From Achromobacter sp. MYb9 (GTDB lineage: Bacteria > Pseudomonadota > Gammaproteobacteria > Burkholderiales > Burkholderiaceae_B): a stretch of DNA of 64,000 nt. Positions 36,623 through 45,330 of this stretch are shown here, one piece after another. The notes beneath the pieces are model-generated. The model saw nothing but the letters and a program-made list of their open reading frames with translations. It searched no databases and was not told the origin of the DNA. The translations under genes and the position numbers were made by a program. Location of the stretch: assembly GCF_002975275.1 (NCBI RefSeq), contig NZ_PCOQ01000012.1, positions 1-64,000 of the forward strand. Reading direction: 5' to 3'. Positions within the stretch are counted from its first letter, which is position 1. Each line of letters begins with the position of its first letter.

Positions 36623-36633
36623 GGATCGCGAGT

Positions 36634-37749
36634 TTACAGCTGGGTCTTCTTTCCGTTCTTGTCCCATTTGTAAACGGCGAATTCGAAGTTCTTCAAATCG
36701 CCCTTGGCATCGTACTCAACCTTGCCGATACCGGTATTGAAGGTGGTCTTGTGCATGTAGTCCGCGACCTTGGCGGGGTCTTCGCCCACGGCGTTGATGC
36801 TGTCGGCCAGAATCTGCACGGCGGCGTACGCCGGCATCTGGAAGGCGCCGTCCGGATCGCGCTTGGCGTCCTTGAAGGCCTTCACGATGCCCTCGTTGCC
36901 GGGCAACTTGGTGAAGTCGGCGGGCAACGTCACCAGCAAGCCGTCGATGGCCGGACCGGCAATGGCCACCAGATCCTGGTTGGCCGTTCCTTCGGGGCCC
37001 ATGAACTGGACCTTCAGGCCCTGCTCACGCGCCTGGCGCAACAGCAGGCCCAGTTCGGGGTGATAGCCGCCGAAATAGACCAGGTCCACGCCTGCGGACT
37101 TCAGCTTGGTGATGATGGCCGAATAGTCGCTGTCGCCAACGTTGATGCCTTCGAACAGGGCCACGTTGACGTTCTGCTTGGCCAGCGCGTCCTTGACCTG
37201 CGTGGCCACGCCCGAACCGTAGGTCTGCTTGTCGTGCAGCACGGCGACCTTCTGCGGCTTCAGCGTCTTGGCGATGTAGGACGCGGCATACGGGCCTTGC
37301 TGGTCATCGCGGCCGATCGTGCGGAAGAAATAATGCGGCTTGATGGTGTCGGTCACCAGCGGCGACGTGGCGCCCGGGGTGATGCCGACAATGCCCTCTT
37401 CCTCGTAAACCTTCACGGCGGCGACCGTTACGCCGGAGCACGCATGGGCCACGGCGAATTTGGCGCCGGAGTTGACCACGCGGTTGGCGGCCGGCACGGC
37501 CTGCTTGGGTTCGCAGCCGTCGTCGATCAGGATCGGTTCAAGCTTCTTGCCCTTCACGCCGCCCTTGGCGTTGATGGTTTCGATGGCGGTCAAGGCGCCG
37601 GCCTGGATCTGGTCGCCGTATTGCGTATTGGGACCGGTCATGGGCTGGGGAATGCCGATCTTGATCGTGTCGGCGGCGTGCGCGGCGCCAGCCAAGGCAA
37701 GTGCCCCAAGCGCCATGGCAACCGGGGTAAGGCGATTCAGAAACTTCAT
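36634..37749 (-). CDS. livK: branched-chain amino acid ABC transporter substrate-binding protein
   Basis: A 371-residue periplasmic binding protein. Signal peptide MKFLNRLTPVAMALGALALAGAAHA, then TIKIGIPQPMTGPNTQYGDQIQAG, IDDGCEPKQAVPAANRVVNSG, VAHACSGVT and FRTIGRDDQQGP, as in LivJ/LivK. It is the first gene of the livKHMGF operon and serves the Leu/Ile/Val system. A paralogue with the same motifs, but no transporter beside it, lies at 48793. Confidence 0.94.
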   Translation of the reverse strand: MKFLNRLTPVAMALGALALAGAAHAADTIKIGIPQPMTGPNTQYGDQIQAGALTAIETINAKGGVKGKKLEPILIDDGCEPKQAVPAANRVVNSGAKFAVAHACSGVTVAAVKVYEEEGIVGITPGATSPLVTDTIKPHYFFRTIGRDDQQGPYAASYIAKTLKPQKVAVLHDKQTYGSGVATQVKDALAKQNVNVALFEGINVGDSDYSAIITKLKSAGVDLVYFGGYHPELGLLLRQAREQGLKVQFMGPEGTANQDLVAIAGPAIDGLLVTLPADFTKLPGNEGIVKAFKDAKRDPDGAFQMPAYAAVQILADSINAVGEDPAKVADYMHKTTFNTGIGKVEYDAKGDLKNFEFAVYKWDKNGKKTQL

Positions 37750-38120
37750 GCGGAGTTCTCCAGCGAGGTTTTGAGCGGCTCTGATCGAAACGGTTTATCG
37801 GGTGGGTACCCCGCAATCCGTTTCGCGCGTCGCCGGCTTCTTGGGCAAAAACACGGTGTGGGCGGTATTCTGGAAGCAAGCCGCCATACTGTCACTGCGT
37901 GTAATCCCCAATATTTTCCAGCCAACCTTTAATCGTGACGGATCATCGCGGCAAGGCCATGAATTCGCTGGAGAAATCGCAAATCTGCCTTAGTTATCCC
38001 TTGGCATTCAACAAGGATTTGTGCTTGGCGTTTATATGAAAAATCATTAATACGCTGTTCGAAATCGCATTTATATACAGTACTTACGCAGGTCTTACGG
38101 ATAATGCCGATCGCGTTAAT
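37750..38120. other. 371-bp intergenic region upstream of livK
   Basis: No gene is seen. The half near livK is GC-rich leader; from about 37985 to 38120 the sequence becomes AT-rich, with several runs such as TTTATATG and CATTTATATACAG. This probably holds the liv operon promoter and regulator sites, but no clean -35/-10 pair can be named. The far end abuts the yhhQ terminator. Confidence 0.4.
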
Positions 38121-38164
38121 AAAAATGCGCGCATGAAGGCGGGGTATCCGCCGTCATGCGCGCA
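38121..38164 (-). terminator. rho-independent terminator of the proC-yhhQ operon
   Basis: Arms at 38126-38142 and 38148-38164 pair over 17 positions with one mismatch and a 5-base loop; on the minus strand a five-T run follows (A-run 38121-38125). It begins 28 bases after the yhhQ stop. Confidence 0.85.
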
Positions 38165-38191
38165 GTCTTTTGCGCCGTTGCCGCGTGTGGA

Positions 38192-38746
38192 TCAGGCGTT
38201 GGCTGGCCGGGCCAGGTTCCACATCAGCGCCCTGAACGGCGCCAGCATGCTGATATTGACCGCCAACTTGATTGCCAGGTCGCCCAGCATCCATGTCGTC
38301 CACGGTGCGCCGGTGGCGGCGAACGCCACGCTGAAGAACACCGCCGTATCCAGGATTGCGCCCAGCACGCCCGACACCAACGGCGCACGCCACCAACGCT
38401 GGTCGCGCAAACGGTCGAATACCTGGATGTCGACCAATTGGGCGCAGATGTAGGCCAGGCCCGATGCCAGCGCGATGCGCGGCGACGCCACCCAGAACGA
38501 CACCACCAGCGCGGCGGCGAAACCGAACCAGACCACGCGCCGCGCGGCGGCCGGGCCAAAGCGGCGGTTCAGCACGTCGGTCACCAGGAAGGCCACCGGA
38601 TACGACAGGCCGCCCCAGGTCAACCAGTCGTTTAGCGGCACCTGGACCAGGATGTTGGAACCCACCACCACCAGCAGCATGCACAGCACGGCGATGCCGA
38701 ACTGCAGGCGGCTCATGGCGGGAAAGCCCCGGCTTGCCACGTTCAT
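38192..38746 (-). CDS. yhhQ: VUT family queuosine precursor transporter
   Basis: A 184-residue membrane protein with about five or six helices of the VUT/YhhQ family, which import queuine precursors (preQ0/preQ1). Marks are VGSNILVQVPL, LSYPVAFLVTDVLNRRFGPAAARRVVWFGFAAALVVS with the TDV motif, ASGLAYICAQLVDIQVFDRLR and the C-terminal LGDLAIKLAVNISMLAPFR. It is shorter than E. coli YhhQ at the N-terminus. Its ATG overlaps the proC stop by 4 bases, so they are cotranscribed, though no functional link is known. Confidence 0.9.
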   Translation of the reverse strand: MNVASRGFPAMSRLQFGIAVLCMLLVVVGSNILVQVPLNDWLTWGGLSYPVAFLVTDVLNRRFGPAAARRVVWFGFAAALVVSFWVASPRIALASGLAYICAQLVDIQVFDRLRDQRWWRAPLVSGVLGAILDTAVFFSVAFAATGAPWTTWMLGDLAIKLAVNISMLAPFRALMWNLARPANA

Positions 38747-39576
38747 TTGCCGAACTCCTCGGCCAGCTCGCGCGAACGGCGTGCCGCGGCGGCCATGGCG
38801 TCTTCGACAATGCCGGCGAATCCGGCCTCGCCGAACGCGGCCAGGGCCGCGGCCGTGGTCCCCCCCTTGGAGGTGACTCGCTCGCGCAGCACCGACAGCG
38901 GCTCGGTGGACTCGGCCGCCAGCTTCGTGGCGCCCGCCAACGTTCCCAGCGCCAATTGCTTGGCCTGTGCTTCGGTCAGTCCAACCTTCAAGCCGCCGGC
39001 CACCAGCGCTTCAAGGAAAAGAAACACGTAAGCCGGGCCGCTGCCCGACAGCGCGGTCACGCCGTCCAGCGCGGCGTCATCCGCCACCCAGACCACCTGC
39101 CCGACGCTTGTCAGCAACGTCGCCGCCAGTTCGCGGTCGGCCTCGCCCACGCCGTCCAGCGCAGCCAGGCCGGTGATGCCCGCGCCCACCAGGGCCGGCG
39201 TGTTCGGCATGCAGCGCACCAGGCGGTTGAACGGCGCGCCGGGCGTGCCCAGCCATTCCGCCAGCGTCTCGGCACGGATTCCCGCCGCCACGCTTACCAC
39301 CAAGGTGTCATCCCGCAACCACTGACGCGTAGAAGCCACAACGGCTTTCATGTTCTGTGGCTTGACTGCGAACACCCACACGCGGCACCGACCAAGGGCC
39401 TCGTCGGGGGCCGTCGCGGTGGTCATGCCGCGCGCCTGCCAGGCGGCGTGGCCGTCCTGGTTTATGTCAATGACATGGATGTTCCCGGCGGGGCATACTT
39501 TGCCAGCCAGTCCGGATGCCAGCGCAGCCGCCATATTGCCGCCGCCAATGAACGCAATCGAAAGTTCGTTTTTCAT
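38743..39576 (-). CDS. proC: pyrroline-5-carboxylate reductase
   Basis: A 277-residue NAD(P)H-dependent enzyme making proline from P5C. Rossmann motif IAFIGGGNMAAALASGL at the N-terminus, VFAVKPQNM, RCMPNTPALVGAG, and the signature ALSGSGPAYVFLFLEALVAGGLKVGL, followed by VTSKGGTTAAAL. Length and motifs are standard. It is the first gene of a two-gene operon with yhhQ and is divergent from ugpB across 194 bp. It could use P5C produced by the rocF-rocD pathway elsewhere in the window. Confidence 0.96.
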   Translation of the reverse strand: MKNELSIAFIGGGNMAAALASGLAGKVCPAGNIHVIDINQDGHAAWQARGMTTATAPDEALGRCRVWVFAVKPQNMKAVVASTRQWLRDDTLVVSVAAGIRAETLAEWLGTPGAPFNRLVRCMPNTPALVGAGITGLAALDGVGEADRELAATLLTSVGQVVWVADDAALDGVTALSGSGPAYVFLFLEALVAGGLKVGLTEAQAKQLALGTLAGATKLAAESTEPLSVLRERVTSKGGTTAAALAAFGEAGFAGIVEDAMAAAARRSRELAEEFGK

Positions 39577-39675
39577 AGCCCGGCATTGTAAACGGTCGGC
39601 TTCGTTGGGGAAAAAAAAGAAAATGTTCGTTCGCGCCTGAAACGCGCAATTTGACAGGCGTTTAGAGTGATGTGA

Positions 39676-39693
39676 AAGTCACGGTTTTGTCAC
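39676..39693 (+). promoter_or_regulatory. ugpB: candidate Pho box upstream of ugpB
   Basis: Two 7-base direct repeats, AAGTCAC (39676-39682) and TTGTCAC (39687-39693), are separated by 4 bases, giving the 11-base period of PhoB sites (consensus repeat CTGTCAT). They lie about 78 bases before the ugpB ATG. In E. coli ugp belongs to the Pho regulon, which makes the match more credible. Confidence 0.5.
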
Positions 39694-39770
39694 AAACAAT
39701 TCATAAGGTGTCGTGTTTTCTGCGCCCGGACAACCTGGCCGCAACACGCCCAACTGGAGGAAACCTCACC

Positions 39771-41084
39771 ATGCGATCCCATCGTATTGCTTTAACCTTC
39801 GCCGCCATCATGACGGCATTCGCAGGCGCCTCCGCGCATGCCGCCACCGAGATCCAGTTCTGGCACTCGATGGAAGGCGCCCTGGGCGACCGCGTCAACG
39901 GTCTGGTGGACGAATTCAACAAGAAGAATCCTGACTACCAGGTCAAGGCAATCTACAAGGGCAACTACGGTGAGTCCATGAACGCCGGCATCGCCGCGTT
40001 CCGCGCCGGCAATGCCCCGGACATCCTCCAGGTGTTTGAAGTCGGCACCGCCACCATGATGTACGCCAAGGGCGCCATCAAGCCGGTGCAGCAGATGTCC
40101 GAAGAAGTTGGCAACCCGATCGATCCGAAGGAATTCATCGGCGCGGTCGCGGGCTACTACTCGTCGGCCGACGGCAAGCTGGTGTCGATGCCCTTCAACA
40201 GCTCGACCGTTGTCTTCTACTACAACAAGGACGCCTTCAAGAAGGCCGGCCTTGACGCCGACAAGCCGCCCAAGACCTGGGAAGAACTGGCCGCCGCCGG
40301 CCAGAAGCTGAAGGCCGCCGGCCAGGAATGTGGCTACACCACGTCGTGGCCGTCGTGGGTCCAGCTGGAAACGTTCTCGGCCTGGCATAACGTGCCGTAC
40401 GCCACCAAGGACAACGGTTTCGGTGGTCTGGACGCCCGTATCGCCATCAACACCCCTCTGCACGTGCGCCACCTGGAAAACCTGGCCAAGCTGGGCAAGG
40501 AAGGCATCTTCATGTACGGCGGCCGCGGCGACGAGCCGAACTCGCTGTTCATCAGCGGCAAGTGCGCCATGATCACCGGTTCGTCGGGCCTGCGCGCCAA
40601 CATCGCCAAGAACGCCAAGTTCGAATTCGGCACGTCCACCGTGCCCTACTACGCCGACGTGCAAGGCGCCCCGCAGAACACCATCATCGGCGGCGCTTCG
40701 CTGTGGGTCTTCGCCAACAAGAAGCCGGAAACCTACAAGGGCGTGACCGCGTTCTTCAAGTTCCTGGCCAGCCCGGAAATCGCCGCTCGCTGGCACCAGC
40801 AGACGGGCTACGTGCCGGTCACCAAGGCTGCCTACGAACTGACCAAGAAAGACGGCTTCTATGAGAAGAACCCGGGCACCGAAGTTGGCGTGAAGCAACT
40901 GAACGTGGAAACCACCGCGCAATCCCGCGGCCTGCGCCTGGGCTTCCTGCCGCAGATCCGTGAAATCGAAGATGCTGAAATCGAACGCATCGTGTCGGGC
41001 AAGGTCGCGGCCAAGGATGGCGCCGAGAACATCGTCAAGCGCGGCAACGAGTTGCTGGAGAAGTTCGAGAAGAGTGTAAAGTAG
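39771..41084 (+). CDS. ugpB: sn-glycerol-3-phosphate ABC transporter substrate-binding protein
   Basis: A 437-residue periplasmic protein, almost the length of E. coli UgpB. Signal peptide ends near ASAHAAT; the mature start TEIQFWHSMEGALGDRVNGLVDEFNKKNPDYQVKAIYKGNYGE, AGNAPDILQVFEVGTATMMYAKGAIKPV and the C-terminal AKDGAENIVKRGNELLEKFEKS are typical. It binds glycerol 3-phosphate and its diesters. GGAGG about 12 bases upstream supports the ATG at 39771. It heads the ugpBAEC genes and is separated from ugpA by three hairpins. Confidence 0.95.
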   Translation: MRSHRIALTFAAIMTAFAGASAHAATEIQFWHSMEGALGDRVNGLVDEFNKKNPDYQVKAIYKGNYGESMNAGIAAFRAGNAPDILQVFEVGTATMMYAKGAIKPVQQMSEEVGNPIDPKEFIGAVAGYYSSADGKLVSMPFNSSTVVFYYNKDAFKKAGLDADKPPKTWEELAAAGQKLKAAGQECGYTTSWPSWVQLETFSAWHNVPYATKDNGFGGLDARIAINTPLHVRHLENLAKLGKEGIFMYGGRGDEPNSLFISGKCAMITGSSGLRANIAKNAKFEFGTSTVPYYADVQGAPQNTIIGGASLWVFANKKPETYKGVTAFFKFLASPEIAARWHQQTGYVPVTKAAYELTKKDGFYEKNPGTEVGVKQLNVETTAQSRGLRLGFLPQIREIEDAEIERIVSGKVAAKDGAENIVKRGNELLEKFEKSVK

Positions 41085-41108
41085 CGCCCTTTCCGGGACG
41101 CCGCCCGA

Positions 41109-41145
41109 TGCTTGTCACCCAGCATTTTCCGCGCGGTGACAAGCA
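41109..41145. repeat. 11-bp hairpin 1 in the ugpB-ugpA gap
   Basis: TGCTTGTCACC (41109-41119) and GGTGACAAGCA (41135-41145) are perfect complements over a 15-base loop, 25 bases after the ugpB stop. No T-run follows. Confidence 0.7.
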
Positions 41146-41173
41146 CTTAGCGGCACGATCGGTTGCAAGCGCA

Positions 41174-41210
41174 AGGCTTAAAGCCCTGGTTTTTTTAGGG
41201 CTTTAAGCCT
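41174..41210. repeat. 14-bp hairpin 2 in the ugpB-ugpA gap
   Basis: A perfect 14-base inverted repeat (41174-41187 and 41197-41210) encloses a 9-base loop made of GG and seven T. The AT-containing stem differs from the surrounding GC-rich DNA. It may protect the ugpB mRNA end or partly terminate transcription. Confidence 0.7.
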
Positions 41211-41235
41211 ATCGTATTTTTATGAAAGCGGTTTC

Positions 41236-41263
41236 AAGCGGCGGTTATCCAACCGCCGCTTTT
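41236..41263 (+). terminator. hairpin 3 with short T-run before ugpA
   Basis: AAGCGGCGGTT (41236-41246) and AACCGCCGCTT (41251-41261) pair perfectly over ATCC, and the second arm runs into TTTT. This has intrinsic-terminator form, just 20 bases before the ugpA start. Probably a partial terminator lowering permease expression relative to ugpB. Confidence 0.6.
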
Positions 41264-41283
41264 CTGTACCTTGGGTTCCCCCT

Positions 41284-42165
41284 ATGGAAAAACGCGTTGT
41301 ATTCGGGCACAAGACCTTGCCCTATCTGCTGCTGCTACCGCAGCTGATCATTACCGTGGTCTTCTTTTTCCTGCCTGCCGGACAAGCCATGTGGCAATCC
41401 ATGCGGCTGGAAGACGCCTTCGGTTTGTCGTCCGAGTTCGTCGGGCTCGACAACTTCATGGAACTGTTCTCGCAACAGGCCTACCTTGATTCCTTCCGCG
41501 TCACCGCCGTTTTCTCGGTGCTGGTGGCGGCTGTCGGTCTGGGCGTGTCCTTGCTGCTGGCCGTCATGGCCGACCGCGTGATTCGTGGCGCGGGACTCTA
41601 CAAGACCCTTCTGATCTGGCCCTACGCCGTGGCGCCCGCCGTCGTCGGCGTGCTGTGGCTGTTCATGTTTTCGCCTTCCGTGGGCATCCTGGCCGTCGCG
41701 CTGCGCAAATCCGGCGTGGACTGGAACCCCCGCCTGGATGGCAACCAGGCCATGATGCTGGTGCTGGTCGCCGCCGTCTGGAAGCAGATCTCGTACAACT
41801 TCCTGTTCTTCCTGGCCGGGCTGCAATCGATTCCCCGCTCGCTCATCGAAGCCGCTGCGATTGACGGCGCAAGCCCGGCGCGCCGCTTCTGGAGCATCGT
41901 GTTCCCGCTGCTGTCGCCCACCACGTTCTTCCTGCTGGTGGTCAATATCATCTATGCCTTCTTCGACACCTTCGCCGTTGTGGACACCACGACGCAGGGC
42001 GGTCCGGGCACGTCGACCTCGATCCTGGTCTACAAGGTGTACAGCGACGGCTTCCGCGGTCTGGACCTGGGTTCGTCCGCGGCCCAGTCGGTCATTTTGA
42101 TGTTCATTGTGGTTGCCTTGACGGTCGTACAGTTCCGGTACGTCGACCGCAAAGTGCAGTATTGA
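41284..42165 (+). CDS. ugpA: sn-glycerol-3-phosphate ABC transporter permease
   Basis: A 293-residue inner-membrane permease with six helices. The N-terminal [30 protein letters not shown] and the EAA loop [24 protein letters not shown], which docks on the ATPase, are clear. It forms the pore with UgpE. The ATG at 41284 has no good Shine-Dalgarno, consistent with low expression after a hairpin-rich leader. ugpE follows after 21 bases. Confidence 0.95.
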   Translation: MEKRVVFGHKTLPYLLLLPQLIITVVFFFLPAGQAMWQSMRLEDAFGLSSEFVGLDNFMELFSQQAYLDSFRVTAVFSVLVAAVGLGVSLLLAVMADRVIRGAGLYKTLLIWPYAVAPAVVGVLWLFMFSPSVGILAVALRKSGVDWNPRLDGNQAMMLVLVAAVWKQISYNFLFFLAGLQSIPRSLIEAAAIDGASPARRFWSIVFPLLSPTTFFLLVVNIIYAFFDTFAVVDTTTQGGPGTSTSILVYKVYSDGFRGLDLGSSAAQSVILMFIVVALTVVQFRYVDRKVQY

Positions 42166-42186
42166 TTTTGTTCGAGGCTAATAACA

Positions 42187-43038
42187 ATGGTTGAACGCCG
42201 TCCCTGGCTGGATATTCTGGCCCACGTCATTCTGCTCTGCGGCGTGGCGATGGTGGCATTTCCGCTTTACATCACTTTCGTCGCGTCTACCCAGACCGCT
42301 CAGGAAGTGGCGCAAGCGCCGATGTCGCTGATTCCCGGTCCGCACTTTGTCGATAACTACATGCAGGCGCTGTTTGGCGGCTCGTCCGGCGGTTCGTCGG
42401 GCGCGCCGGTAGGCCGCATGATGTACGTCAGCCTGATCATGGCGCTGTCGATTTCCATCGGCAAGATCGCGATCTCGCTGCTGTCGGCTTTCGCGGTCGT
42501 GTACTTCCGCTTTCCCGGCCGCATGTTCTTTTTCTGGATGATCTTCGTCACGCTGATGCTGCCCGTCGAAGTCCGCATCGCCCCCACCTACAAAGTGGTG
42601 GCCGACCTGGGCCTGCTGAATAGCTACGCCGGTCTGACGCTGCCGCTGATCGCCTCGGCCACCGCCACCTTCCTGTTCCGCCAGTTTTTCCTGACGGTAC
42701 CGGACGAACTCATCGAGGCCGCGCGCATCGACGGCGCGGGCCCCGTGCGGTTCTTCTTCGACGTCCTGCTGCCGCTGTCCAAGACCAGCATCGCCGCCCT
42801 GTTCGTGATCCAGTTCATCTACGGCTGGAACCAATACCTGTGGCCGCTGCTCATCACCACGCAGGAAGACATGTACCCCGTCGTCATCGGCATCAAGCGG
42901 ATGATCAGCGGCGGCGACAGCGTGACCGAATGGAACATCACCATGGCCACCGCCATGCTGGCCATGATTCCGCCGGCGCTCGTCGTCATCCTGATGCAGA
43001 AATGGTTCGTCAAGGGTCTGGTCGACACTGAAAAATGA
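42187..43038 (+). CDS. ugpE: sn-glycerol-3-phosphate ABC transporter permease
   Basis: A 283-residue permease with six helices. [26 protein letters not shown] opens the protein, and the coupling loop is [25 protein letters not shown]. The C-terminal [17 protein letters not shown] motif is typical of UgpE/MalG-type subunits. An [12 protein letters not shown] loop extends the first periplasmic region. It pairs with UgpA; ugpC follows after a 125-bp gap containing a GC-rich palindrome. Confidence 0.95.
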   Translation: MVERRPWLDILAHVILLCGVAMVAFPLYITFVASTQTAQEVAQAPMSLIPGPHFVDNYMQALFGGSSGGSSGAPVGRMMYVSLIMALSISIGKIAISLLSAFAVVYFRFPGRMFFFWMIFVTLMLPVEVRIAPTYKVVADLGLLNSYAGLTLPLIASATATFLFRQFFLTVPDELIEAARIDGAGPVRFFFDVLLPLSKTSIAALFVIQFIYGWNQYLWPLLITTQEDMYPVVIGIKRMISGGDSVTEWNITMATAMLAMIPPALVVILMQKWFVKGLVDTEK

Positions 43039-43060
43039 CCCCCACGCCGCGCCTTCGGCT

Positions 43061-43084
43061 TGCTGCCCCCCCGGGGGGCGTTTT
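43061..43084. repeat. GC palindrome with T-run between ugpE and ugpC
   Basis: A run of seven C (43066-43072) is followed by six G (43073-43078) and GCGTTTTC, giving a self-complementary segment ahead of four T. Together with the preceding CGCCTTCGGCTTGCTG this resembles an intergenic element of a kind seen repeatedly in betaproteobacterial genomes; that comparison is from memory. It may be a weak terminator inside the operon. Confidence 0.4.
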
Positions 43085-43163
43085 CATCTTGAGGCGGCTC
43101 GGCGATGAAAAGTGACGCTTGCCCGCCTAGCCCACCCGAACACGACTCCGAACACGAATAAAC

Positions 43164-44252
43164 ATGGCTACTCTCAGCTTCCGTAACGTCAAGAAAACCT
43201 ATGCCGGCAACGTGCCGGTCATCCATGGCATCGACATGGATGTCAAAGACGGTGAATTCATCGTCATCGTCGGCCCGTCCGGCTGCGGCAAGTCCACGCT
43301 GATGCGCATGGTCGCCGGCCTGGAATCCGTCACCAGCGGCGACATCGTGATTGACGACAAAGTCGTCAACACCCTGGAACCCGCCGAACGCGACATCGCG
43401 ATGGTGTTCCAGAACTACGCGCTCTACCCGCACATGACCGTGTTCGAGAACATGGCCTATGGCTTGAAGATCCGTAAGTTCTCCAAGGACGAAATCAAGA
43501 AGCGCGTGGACATCGCCGCGCAGATTCTTGAACTGGGCCACCTGCTGGACCGCCGCCCCCGCGCGCTGTCCGGCGGCCAGCGCCAACGCGTCGCCATGGG
43601 CCGCGCCATCGTGCGAGAGCCCAAGGTGTTCCTGTTCGACGAACCGCTGTCGAACCTGGATGCCAAGCTGCGCGTGGCGATGCGCCTTGAAATCATGAAG
43701 CTGCACCGGCGCCTGGGCACCACCAGCCTGTACGTCACGCACGACCAGGTCGAGGCCATGACGCTGGCCCACCGCATGATCGTCATGTACCAGGGCGTGC
43801 CCGAGCAGATCGGCACCCCGATGGAAGTCTTTGAAAAGCCCGCCTCGACCTTCGTGGCCGGCTTCATTGGCTCGCCCCCGATGAACCTGATGGAAGTGCA
43901 GGTGGCCGGCGACGGCACCGTGCAGACCACCGACGGCATGGCGCTGGAAATCTCGCCGCTGCAGGTGCCGTCCCAGGTTCGCGGCCGCAAGATCATCATG
44001 GGCATGCGTCCCGAACACATGCTGCTGAACACGCAGGGCGTGCCGGCCGAAGTCGAAATGGTCGAAACGCTGGGCTCCGAGCAACTGGTCCATTGCCGCT
44101 GCGGCAAGACCACGCTGGTCGTCCGCTGCACCACCCGCCAGTTGTCCGAGTCTTCCGCCAAGGTGGGCGACCGCGTCAACGTGGGTCCGGATGGCCGCCA
44201 CCCGCTGCACTGGTTCGAAGCCGACACCGGCCGCCGCGTCCAGGGCCTGTAA
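43164..44252 (+). CDS. ugpC: sn-glycerol-3-phosphate ABC transporter ATPase
   Basis: A 362-residue MalK-type ATPase. Walker [13 protein letters not shown]-loop [12 protein letters not shown], signature [14 protein letters not shown], Walker [18 protein letters not shown]-loop [13 protein letters not shown]; residues 240-360 are the TOBE/MOI regulatory domain ([35 protein letters not shown]). It energises UgpAE. A strong terminator lies 75 bases after the stop, closing the operon. Confidence 0.95.
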   Translation: MATLSFRNVKKTYAGNVPVIHGIDMDVKDGEFIVIVGPSGCGKSTLMRMVAGLESVTSGDIVIDDKVVNTLEPAERDIAMVFQNYALYPHMTVFENMAYGLKIRKFSKDEIKKRVDIAAQILELGHLLDRRPRALSGGQRQRVAMGRAIVREPKVFLFDEPLSNLDAKLRVAMRLEIMKLHRRLGTTSLYVTHDQVEAMTLAHRMIVMYQGVPEQIGTPMEVFEKPASTFVAGFIGSPPMNLMEVQVAGDGTVQTTDGMALEISPLQVPSQVRGRKIIMGMRPEHMLLNTQGVPAEVEMVETLGSEQLVHCRCGKTTLVVRCTTRQLSESSAKVGDRVNVGPDGRHPLHWFEADTGRRVQGL

Positions 44253-44327
44253 GCCGCGCCAGCCCCGGGAAAGGGGCGGCGAATCTACGCCGCTTCCCCA
44301 CGCCGGCTGCCCTGCCCCGTTGCCAGA

Positions 44328-44359
44328 ATTCGCCCCCGCTTGGGGGCGAATCTTTTTTT
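44328..44359 (+). terminator. rho-independent terminator of the ugp operon
   Basis: ATTCGCCCCC (44328-44337) and GGGGGCGAAT (44342-44351) form a perfect 10-bp stem over GCTT, followed by C and seven T. It ends four bases before the stop codon of the convergent mipA-like gene. Confidence 0.9.
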
Positions 44360-44362
44360 GCG

Positions 44363-45265
44363 CTAGTACGTGTACGTCACCATCGTTCCGATGGTGTACT
44401 GGTTGCGCGCTTTGACGATGGGGCTGTCGGCCGCATCGCCGAACAGACGCCGCGCCTCGGCGGCGACCGACCAGGACCAGGATTCGCTGACTGGCAGCGT
44501 CCACGTCGCGCCCAAGGCGGCGCTTTCCAGGCCGCCCTTGGGGTTGTAGCGGCGATAGCCGGATTTCGCCGATTGGCGATCACTGACGCCATACCAGGTG
44601 CGCATGTAGTTACCGTCGCCCAGCGTGCCGCTCAAGGCCAGCGACACCGAACCTGCCGAACCTTCATACACCGTCGTGCTCGCACCCAGATTGAACATCG
44701 TGTAGGCGCTGCCCACGTCACGGTCATCGCCCTTCTTGAAAGCGTGCGCCACCGTCGCCGACAGCACGACGGGCCCAAGCGCCGTTTCCGCATCCATGCC
44801 AATCTGCGCACGGCTTTTGATGTCGCCCATGCCGCGCAGCTTGTCCGAACCCTGGAAGCCCTTCTTGTGGTCCTTGCGCGACGCGCTGGGCGCCACATAG
44901 AAGCGGAAAGTGCTGTCCAGCGCCTGCGTCTCCCAGCCTAGGCCGTGGTCGGTTCCCAGGAAAAAACCGTGGGGGCTGCGCACGCCCAGCCCCACGATGG
45001 GAACGGCAGAACTCTCGTCGCTACCGCTGTAGCGCGGCGCATAACCCACGCCTGCCGTGCCGTAGAACGTCCATTGCCCTTCCGGCCGATCGCTGCCCGT
45101 CACCACCGTCAAGCCCCGGGAACTTGCGCCCCGCTGCCCGTAAACCGAACCACCGTCCGCCACCGAAAGATCGGCGGCGACCGCGGCAAGGTTCGGCGCG
45201 GCGGCCAGCAGACTGGCGACAGCCACGCGGCGCGGAACGAAAGACAAAGGGAAAAATCGCTTCAT
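44363..45265 (-). CDS. MipA/OmpV family outer-membrane protein
   Basis: A 300-residue outer-membrane beta-barrel protein. A signal peptide ends near AAVAADLS. GTAGVGYAPRYSGSDESSAVPIVGLGVRSPHGFFLG is the MipA/OmpV signature region, and amphipathic strands alternate to the C-terminal TIGTMVTYTY, an aromatic-ended last strand as needed for BamA recognition. MipA of E. coli scaffolds MltA and PBP1b; OmpV homologues act as porins or adhesins. Which applies here cannot be told. Confidence 0.88.
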   Translation of the reverse strand: MKRFFPLSFVPRRVAVASLLAAAPNLAAVAADLSVADGGSVYGQRGASSRGLTVVTGSDRPEGQWTFYGTAGVGYAPRYSGSDESSAVPIVGLGVRSPHGFFLGTDHGLGWETQALDSTFRFYVAPSASRKDHKKGFQGSDKLRGMGDIKSRAQIGMDAETALGPVVLSATVAHAFKKGDDRDVGSAYTMFNLGASTTVYEGSAGSVSLALSGTLGDGNYMRTWYGVSDRQSAKSGYRRYNPKGGLESAALGATWTLPVSESWSWSVAAEARRLFGDAADSPIVKARNQYTIGTMVTYTY

Positions 45266-45330
45266 AACAGCATCCAGGAAACGAGGTTGATGAACGGAGG
45301 GGCAGACGCGGCGCGCCTGCCAGACAAAAC

